From Streptomyces sp. CBMA152 (GTDB lineage Bacteria; Actinomycetota; Actinomycetes; Streptomycetales; Streptomycetaceae): a stretch of 64,000 nucleotides of DNA. The stretch's first letter is position 1; every line of letters starts with the position of its first letter. Made by a program: the position numbers and the translations under genes. Where the stretch lies: contig NZ_MECJ01000011.1 in the NCBI RefSeq assembly GCF_014596475.1, positions 372,001 to 436,000 of the forward strand, read 5' to 3'. The notes beneath the pieces are model-generated. The model was given only the letters and a program-made list of their open reading frames with translations. It had not been told where the DNA came from and made no database searches. Of this stretch, positions 59,048 through 64,000 are shown piece after piece.

Positions 59048-59794
59048 TTGCGGCGCATCGTCTTTTCCGGCACCGGCCTCGTCGTGGTCGCACTGATGGC
59101 GACCATCGCCGCGCTGGCCTTCCCGATCTGGTCGTACGCCGACCGCTCCGGAACCGGACTCGCCAACCTCAACGCCAGTACCGTGCCCACCCGTTGGGGA
59201 CCGCTGTCCGCCGCCGACCGCGACTTCGTCGCGCGCGTGCGCCTCGCCGGGCTCTGGGAGATGCCCGCGGGACAGCAGGCCATCGAGCGCGCCCCCACCA
59301 CGGCGGTCAAGACGGCCGGTGAACACCTGGTCCAGGGGCACACCTTCCTCGACGCGCGGGTACGGGAAGTCGCGGCCCAGCTGAACATGGAACTCCCCAG
59401 CCAGCCCAACGCCCTGCAGCAGGGCTGGCTGCGCACGCTGTCGGGCGACAACGGGAAGAAGTACGAGAGCGACTTCGCCAACTTCCTGCGCTCGGCGCAC
59501 GGGCAGGTGTTCGCCCTGGTCGCCCAGATACGTGCGAACACCCGCAACACCCTGGTGCGGGAGCTGGCCGACGACGCGAACACCACCGTGCTCGACCATA
59601 TGAAGGTCCTGGAGAGCACGGGATTCGTGGACTTCGACGGGCTCGCCCGGGGCGCGGCCACCGCGACGGCCAGCCCCACGGGCCCGCCGCCGCCCGTCGC
59701 GGGCTCGAATCCCCCGCCGGCCGCACCCGCCCAGCCCGGACCGTCCATGAGCCCGCAGCAGCCGGGGGCCGACCCCGGTACACCCGGCTACTGA
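59048..59794 (+). CDS. DUF4142-domain exported protein
   Basis: A 248-residue protein starting at TTG, with AGGAGGAACCT before it. An N-terminal hydrophobic segment (LVVVALMATIAALAF) serves as signal or anchor. The helical DUF4142 domain follows (about residues 55-195; AADRDFVARVRLAGLWEM, HLVQGHTFLDARVREVA), then a Pro-rich tail. DUF4142 has a ferritin-like four-helix pattern; function unknown. Convergent with the metallopeptidase gene with only 13 bp between stops. Confidence 0.82.
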   Translation: MRRIVFSGTGLVVVALMATIAALAFPIWSYADRSGTGLANLNASTVPTRWGPLSAADRDFVARVRLAGLWEMPAGQQAIERAPTTAVKTAGEHLVQGHTFLDARVREVAAQLNMELPSQPNALQQGWLRTLSGDNGKKYESDFANFLRSAHGQVFALVAQIRANTRNTLVRELADDANTTVLDHMKVLESTGFVDFDGLARGAATATASPTGPPPPVAGSNPPPAAPAQPGPSMSPQQPGADPGTPGY

Positions 59795-59807
59795 CCGGGC
59801 CGCGCGG

Positions 59808-61736
59808 TCAGGACGTGTACGTGAAGTCGGCCGACCCGGTCAGCGCCCCGTTCGCCACGGTCGCGATCTGCACGGCCGCGGCCGTCGGCCAGGCGGGTGC
59901 GGTGAAGGTGACCGTCGAGTCGTCGACCGCCTTCACCCCGCTCGCCGGGCGGCCGCTGAAGCCGTTGGCGGTGCGTGTGCCGACGTATACAGCCGTCGTG
60001 CCGGAGAGACCTGCGCCGGTGAGGGTGACGGTGTAACCGCCCGACTTCGGGCCGGTGGCCGGAGACACCTTGGTGATGGTCGCCGGGAGCTGGGTGAGTG
60101 TGTCCGTGGTCTCGACGAAGTGCGCGCTCACGTAGTGGTTGCCGTCCATGGTGACCGTGAACTCGGGCGCCCGGCTGGACTGGATCCGGCCCTCGACGGT
60201 CCAGTAGTCGAGCCTGTAGCCCGACTTCGGTGCGGCGGTGACCGTGACCTGGTCGCCCTTGCCGAACATACCGGTCGCCGCAGGGGTCACCGTGCCGCGC
60301 TCGGGGTCGTCCGGCGCGGCCGTGAGCGCGTAGCGGGGGGTGGCCGTACTGTCCGACGGCGTACGGTAGTTGGCGAGGACGGGGCCGGTGAGGTTCATGA
60401 CGCGTACGCAGTCGGCCGGTTGCGGCTCGCCCAGCGGCACACCCCGTGGGGCGTCCTCGTAACTCTGCCGGGGGTTGGAGAACCAGAGCTTGGTCTCACA
60501 GCGGTTCTCGTCGGCGCAGGCCATCGTGTAGCCCATGATGTCCGTCCAGGTGCGGCTCTTGGGCAGGAAACCGTGGTTGTCGGGGTAGTACGGGTTGAGG
60601 TTTCCGGCCCGGTATCCCTTGGCGGCGGGGTCGATGGGGTCGGTGAGATAGTCGTGGTTGAGGCCGAAGTTGTGCCCGATCTCATGGGCGAGGTGGTAGG
60701 TGCCGAGGGTGTCGGACTGCTGCGCGCCGAACGCCGCGTGGTCCGTGCTGTACGCGGGGTCGGCGCCCGGGATGAGACGCACCAGCGAGGGTGTGTTCGC
60801 GGTCCCGGCGGTATAGAGCGTGCCGGGCGCGGGAGTGAACTGGGTCAGTACGTGCAGCAGGTCCGCGCCCTTGTCGTCGCGGTTCTTGCGGGCGTCGACG
60901 GCGAACGCGCTGGAGTATTTGCTGTCCTTCGGGTCGGACAGGGCGCTGGTGATGCCGTCGGTGTCCCCGGCCTTGCCGGTCCACTCCTTGGTGGTGAAGG
61001 TGCCGGCCAGGTTGAGCCGGGCCGTCACCAGGCTCGTGGCGTAGGCCGTGTTCGTCCCCTCCACGGCGGCCTTCACCTTCAGGTCGAGCGCCGGTACACC
61101 GCCCTTGGTGTTGCGGACGGTTGCCGGTGTGTAGCCGATGAGCAGGTCAATGAGGGGCGCGCTGATCGCGGCACGCGGGCGCGGTGTGGGGAGTGCCGCC
61201 CGGGGACCGGCCGGGTCCGCGACCCGTACGGTGTCGTCGTGCAGCAGGCTGTGCCGGTTCACCGGGAGCTCGCGCACGGTGGAGGCGCCGGGCCGGTCGG
61301 CGTCGATGCTGTACTCCGTACGGCCCAGATGCACCTCCCCGGCCACCCGGGGCACACCCCGCCCGCAGGCGCCGTCCACCGCGAGGGTGACCGGCTGGTC
61401 GGGGCGGCCGACGATGTGCCCGGACCACAGCAGGGTGCCCTGCCGGTCCCGCGACACGCGGTCGGCCACCGCATCCACCCGGGTGTCGGCGAACAACCGC
61501 AGGGTCCGGCGGTCGGGCCCCGTCCCGTGCCGGGCTCCGCACACCGCGCCGAAGGCGCCCGCCGCCCAGTCGATACGACCCGTACGGGATGCTCCGGGCG
61601 CCTCGGCTGCCGTTCGGTGGAGCCCGACGGAGGCCGCCGCGCCGATGGCCGGGGCGGCGACGGCGGGCGGCACGGTGGACATGAGGGCGACGGCTGCCAT
61701 GAGCGCGGCGCCGGACAACTGCGTGGGACGGGGCAC
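59808..61736 (-). CDS. Secreted reprolysin-like zinc metallopeptidase with IPT/TIG domain
   Basis: A 642-residue exported protease. GTG 61736 is chosen because AAGGAGA lies 7 nt upstream and a signal peptide follows (ALMAAVALMSTVPPAVAA). A propeptide-like region covers about 40-190; the catalytic domain has zinc motif LAHEIGHNFGLNHDYL (about residue 365) and a Met-turn in DIMGYTMAC. A repeat-type beta domain (GKGDQVTVTAAPKSGYRLD) and a terminal IPT/TIG domain (ITKVSPATGPKSGGYTVTL) follow. Confidence 0.88.
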   Translation of the reverse strand: MPRPTQLSGAALMAAVALMSTVPPAVAAPAIGAAASVGLHRTAAEAPGASRTGRIDWAAGAFGAVCGARHGTGPDRRTLRLFADTRVDAVADRVSRDRQGTLLWSGHIVGRPDQPVTLAVDGACGRGVPRVAGEVHLGRTEYSIDADRPGASTVRELPVNRHSLLHDDTVRVADPAGPRAALPTPRPRAAISAPLIDLLIGYTPATVRNTKGGVPALDLKVKAAVEGTNTAYATSLVTARLNLAGTFTTKEWTGKAGDTDGITSALSDPKDSKYSSAFAVDARKNRDDKGADLLHVLTQFTPAPGTLYTAGTANTPSLVRLIPGADPAYSTDHAAFGAQQSDTLGTYHLAHEIGHNFGLNHDYLTDPIDPAAKGYRAGNLNPYYPDNHGFLPKSRTWTDIMGYTMACADENRCETKLWFSNPRQSYEDAPRGVPLGEPQPADCVRVMNLTGPVLANYRTPSDSTATPRYALTAAPDDPERGTVTPAATGMFGKGDQVTVTAAPKSGYRLDYWTVEGRIQSSRAPEFTVTMDGNHYVSAHFVETTDTLTQLPATITKVSPATGPKSGGYTVTLTGAGLSGTTAVYVGTRTANGFSGRPASGVKAVDDSTVTFTAPAWPTAAAVQIATVANGALTGSADFTYTS

Positions 61737-61835
61737 GCGAGGGTCTCCTTGGGACGTCATCGACACGATCACGCCCAGGCTCGGCCAAGACCGCCACCTC
61801 GGCGCGGTGGCGGCGACCAGATGGAGCAGAAAAGT

Positions 61836-61865
61836 GCGCCGGTCCCTCCCGTCGGGGACCGGCGC
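61836..61865 (-). terminator. Rho-independent-like terminator of the 2-MIB genes
   Basis: GCGCCGGTCCC and GGGACCGGCGC (11-bp perfect arms, 8-nt loop) lie just past the methyltransferase stop. On the minus strand the hairpin is followed by ACTTTTCT. Confidence 0.85.
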
Positions 61866-61870
61866 GGCCG

Positions 61871-62737
61871 TCAGACCAGGTCGGCGGCGATGAGCAGATA
61901 CTGGAAGCTGCCGTCCTTGTACGCGCTGAGGAAGGCGTCCTCGATGCCGGTGGCCAGCGGCGAGCGGGCGCGCAGCTCCCAGTACGGGATGGTGGCCTGG
62001 GTGAGGTCGAGCACGCTCACCGGGACCAGGCGGTTGGCCGCCATCTCCTTGAAGTAGGCGCTGCGCGGGTGGATGTTGCAGATGTAGTGGGCGTTGATCT
62101 CGCTCACGGCCCGGGACGGCAGCCCGTACGCGTCGTTGTAGCAGCCGGTGATGGTCACATACCGGCCGCCGTGTTCGAGCATGCGGGCGTACTCGGGGAA
62201 CAGCACCGACAGATCGACGTACATCGTGCTCTCGTTGTTCCAGATGGCCCGGAAGCTGTTCGACTCGAAGCCCGTGTCGATCATGTTCTTCAGATGGAAG
62301 CGCACCTGGTCGGACACACCACGGTCCTCGGCCTGGCCATTGGCGAAGGCGACCTGTGTCTCGGAGATGGAGATGCCGTCGACACGGCAGCCGAAACGCT
62401 GGTTGGCGACGAAGCTGCTGCCGCCGCGCCCCGAACCGGAGTCCAGCAGCCGGTCGTCGGGGGCGATGTCACCGAGGTTGGTCATGAGCACATCCGCCTG
62501 GGCGCATTCCAGCCGGTGCAGCTCCTCGGTGATCCGCTTCTCCCGGGTCTCCTCGGGCCCCTCCAGGACGGACCAGTCCACGGACCCGATGCCGTAGTGG
62601 TGGTGGTAGATGCCGTCCACTTCACCGAGGCGCAGATTGACGGGGTTCTTCTCACGGTTCCAGTACTCGGCCACGGACTTCTGGTAGGCACTGGCGAGGA
62701 ACGGAGCAGGGGTGTTGGTGGTGTCCTGAATCGTCAT
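61871..62737 (-). CDS. Geranyl diphosphate 2-C-methyltransferase
   Basis: A 288-residue SAM-dependent methyltransferase. It adds a methyl group to C2 of GPP, giving 2-methyl-GPP, the substrate of 2-methylisoborneol synthase. The start MTIQDTTNTPAPFLASAYQK and the block YWNREKNPVNLRLGEVDGIY are characteristic; motif I is DRLLDSGSGRGGSSFVANQR, and the block MYVDLSVLFPEYARMLEHGG follows. ATG follows AGGAG. Located 97 bp behind the terpene cyclase gene, the standard pairing for 2-MIB production. Confidence 0.95.
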   Translation of the reverse strand: MTIQDTTNTPAPFLASAYQKSVAEYWNREKNPVNLRLGEVDGIYHHHYGIGSVDWSVLEGPEETREKRITEELHRLECAQADVLMTNLGDIAPDDRLLDSGSGRGGSSFVANQRFGCRVDGISISETQVAFANGQAEDRGVSDQVRFHLKNMIDTGFESNSFRAIWNNESTMYVDLSVLFPEYARMLEHGGRYVTITGCYNDAYGLPSRAVSEINAHYICNIHPRSAYFKEMAANRLVPVSVLDLTQATIPYWELRARSPLATGIEDAFLSAYKDGSFQYLLIAADLV

Positions 62738-62770
62738 GGTGGTTCTCCTGATTGCCGCTGCATGTGTGGT

Positions 62771-62841
62771 GTCATACGTACGCGGTGCGTGGTGCGCCCC
62801 CGTCATACGTACGTGGTGTGCCGGGCTCCGTGCGTCATACG
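62771..62841. repeat. Three direct repeats GTCATACG(TACG) between the 2-MIB genes
   Basis: Copies start at 62771, 62802 and 62834, that is 31 and 32 bp apart. The first two are 12 bases (GTCATACGTACG), the third is 8, and it overlaps the stop codon of the cyclase gene. Confidence 0.7.
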
Positions 62842-64000
62842 CCGTGGTACCGGGGACTCGTGGCGTGCCACTCCTTGCTGCCGCCCATCCAGGCCCACAA
62901 CCCGGCCAGATAGCGCCGCAGTTGGGGTGATCCCGCCGCACTGAGGAGGGCGCACTCGGCCTCCACCGTGTGCATCAGCTCGTCGTGCAGACAGGCCGCC
63001 TTGTCGACGGCCTCCTGGAGCGAGCACTGCTCCTCGGCGGCGATGAGGTTGGGCAGGTTGGTATCGGTGGGGTCTTCCTTCGCCATCGAGTACAGGTCGT
63101 TGAGCAGGACGTTGGCCGTACCCGCGTACAGATAGGTACGGCGCACCCGTGCGTCGGCGAACTCGTGGGCGGGCAGCTCATAGCCGCCCACGGGGTCGAT
63201 GAGGACCATGCAGGGGTAGAAGGCGTTCTCGTAGCGGTGCAGCAGGTACTCCCACACCGCGGGCCTGCGGCCCGAGTTGCGCCACTCCCCCTCCTGTCCG
63301 TATCCGACGAACATGACGGCGAGTTCATGCCGCAGCCGGGCGACCTGGGTGGGGCTGGCGATCTGTTCGAGGTGGAACAGACAGGAGCGGAACGCCCGCA
63401 GTACGGGTTCCTGATCGACGACCTCCTCGAACTTCGGCAGATACCGGGCCGGCAGGCGGACCGGGTCGACCACCGCGTGGGCCATGGCGAGACGCGAACC
63501 GAGCAACTCCGGTTCGGTGTTGTCCCCTTCGTCCACCCAGTGGTCGTCCACGGCCCATTCGGCCAGCCCGCACCGGGCGGCCGCCAGCAGCAGGTCGGGG
63601 TCGTCGCAGTCGGGGTGCGCGAGCATGAACAGCCGCCCGAAGTTGTGCGAGCGCAGCCGTTCGAGGCGCCCCTGGAAGATCCCGATCTCCTCGGCCCAGT
63701 CGACCAGGCGCTCGTTGACCTCCTCGGCGAGCGCCGGGTCGTCGCGGACCGCGTCGGGACAGTAGAGCGGTGGTACGCGGATCGTGGACTCGGTGGAATC
63801 CGAGTGCGCCGGGGTGGGAGACGGGTCGGGAGCTTCGGCCGCCGGTTGTTCCGCGTCGCTCAGCGAGCGCGGCCCGAACAGCCGGGCGGCCGAGGTTCCC
63901 AGCCCCGTGGGACCGGAGAGGAGGCCGTGAAGGGCCTCCGTCCCGGCGGCCGCAGCGTCACGTACGGGGGCGGGTGCGGGCGGGCGGGACAGCGTCGGTG
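62835..64000 (-). CDS. 2-methylisoborneol synthase (class I terpene cyclase), 5' end outside window
   Basis: The frame stays open from the stop at 62835 to the right edge; ATG 63626 is internal. The visible N-terminal part is the Pro/Ala-rich disordered extension typical of these enzymes, followed by RVPPLYCPDAVRDDP. The metal-binding Asp-rich motif is AVDDHWVDEGDN (near 63550) and the NSE motif is NDLYSMAKE (near 63090). The enzyme ionises and cyclises 2-methyl-GPP to the earthy odorant 2-MIB. The CNMP-binding partner usually encoded upstream would lie beyond 64000. Confidence 0.95.
   Translation of the reverse strand, partial: PTLSRPPAPAPVRDAAAAGTEALHGLLSGPTGLGTSAARLFGPRSLSDAEQPAAEAPDPSPTPAHSDSTESTIRVPPLYCPDAVRDDPALAEEVNERLVDWAEEIGIFQGRLERLRSHNFGRLFMLAHPDCDDPDLLLAAARCGLAEWAVDDHWVDEGDNTEPELLGSRLAMAHAVVDPVRLPARYLPKFEEVVDQEPVLRAFRSCLFHLEQIASPTQVARLRHELAVMFVGYGQEGEWRNSGRRPAVWEYLLHRYENAFYPCMVLIDPVGGYELPAHEFADARVRRTYLYAGTANVLLNDLYSMAKEDPTDTNLPNLIAAEEQCSLQEAVDKAACLHDELMHTVEAECALLSAAGSPQLRRYLAGLWAWMGGSKEWHATSPRYHGV

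Noticed and set aside
62771..62841. CRISPR-like spacing of repeats (31-32 bp)
   Set aside because: Only three copies of 8-12 bases, no cas genes, and one copy overlaps a stop codon.

Overview
The window is GC-rich throughout, with strong G/C third-position bias, GGAGG-type ribosome binding sites, frequent GTG and TTG starts and long antisense shadow reading frames. The gene content (2-methylisoborneol genes, a chaplin-like protein, STAND NTPase, many secreted hydrolases, DUF6381-type small protein) points to a Streptomyces chromosome, probably an accessory or arm region. No tRNA, rRNA, CRISPR array, insertion sequence or phage module was recognised.

Layout. 0-14 kb: the end of an FAD monooxygenase, a PaoABC-type molybdenum hydroxylase operon, a quinone-oxidoreductase-like gene with its AraC-type neighbour, an esterase, an L,D-transpeptidase, a surface protein with SpaA-type domains, and a MarR-MFS-isochorismatase operon with a clear operator. 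14-22.4 kb: a STAND ATPase and a phosphotransferase kinase face a second kinase and a sensor-only STAND homologue, as an inverted duplication; next to them lies an ATP-grasp plus 2OG-Fe oxygenase pair. 22.5-38.3 kb: a chaplin-like protein, a haloperoxidase-fold protein with altered active-site motifs, a cyclic-nucleotide-binding protein, a TAP-type peptidase, two ArsR/SRPBCC switches (one fused, one two-gene), a P450, and a divergent pair of ricin-domain secreted proteins, one of them a GH20 hexosaminidase.

38.3-47.6 kb is the most interesting region: an apparent minus-strand operon encoding an ATP-grasp ligase, lysine/ornithine N-hydroxylase, cupin, DAO-like oxidase, MetRS-like enzyme, second ATP-grasp ligase, MFS exporter and threonine aldolase. 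The middle four match the N-N bond (hydrazine) machinery known from s56-p1 and triacsin biosynthesis, but the cupin and MetRS halves are separate genes, and two ligases replace any carrier-protein system. The final product is not recognisable.

47.9-62 kb: small secreted proteins, proteases and a phospholipase C, plus a 41-residue Asp-rich peptide directly upstream of a PIMT-like methyltransferase, a possible minimal aspartimide RiPP locus. 61.8-64 kb: GPP C-methyltransferase and 2-methylisoborneol synthase (cut by the window end), the earthy-odour terpene pathway.

Start codons were chosen from ribosome binding sites, gene overlaps and paralogue comparison. Family calls rest on motifs read by eye; no database search was run.
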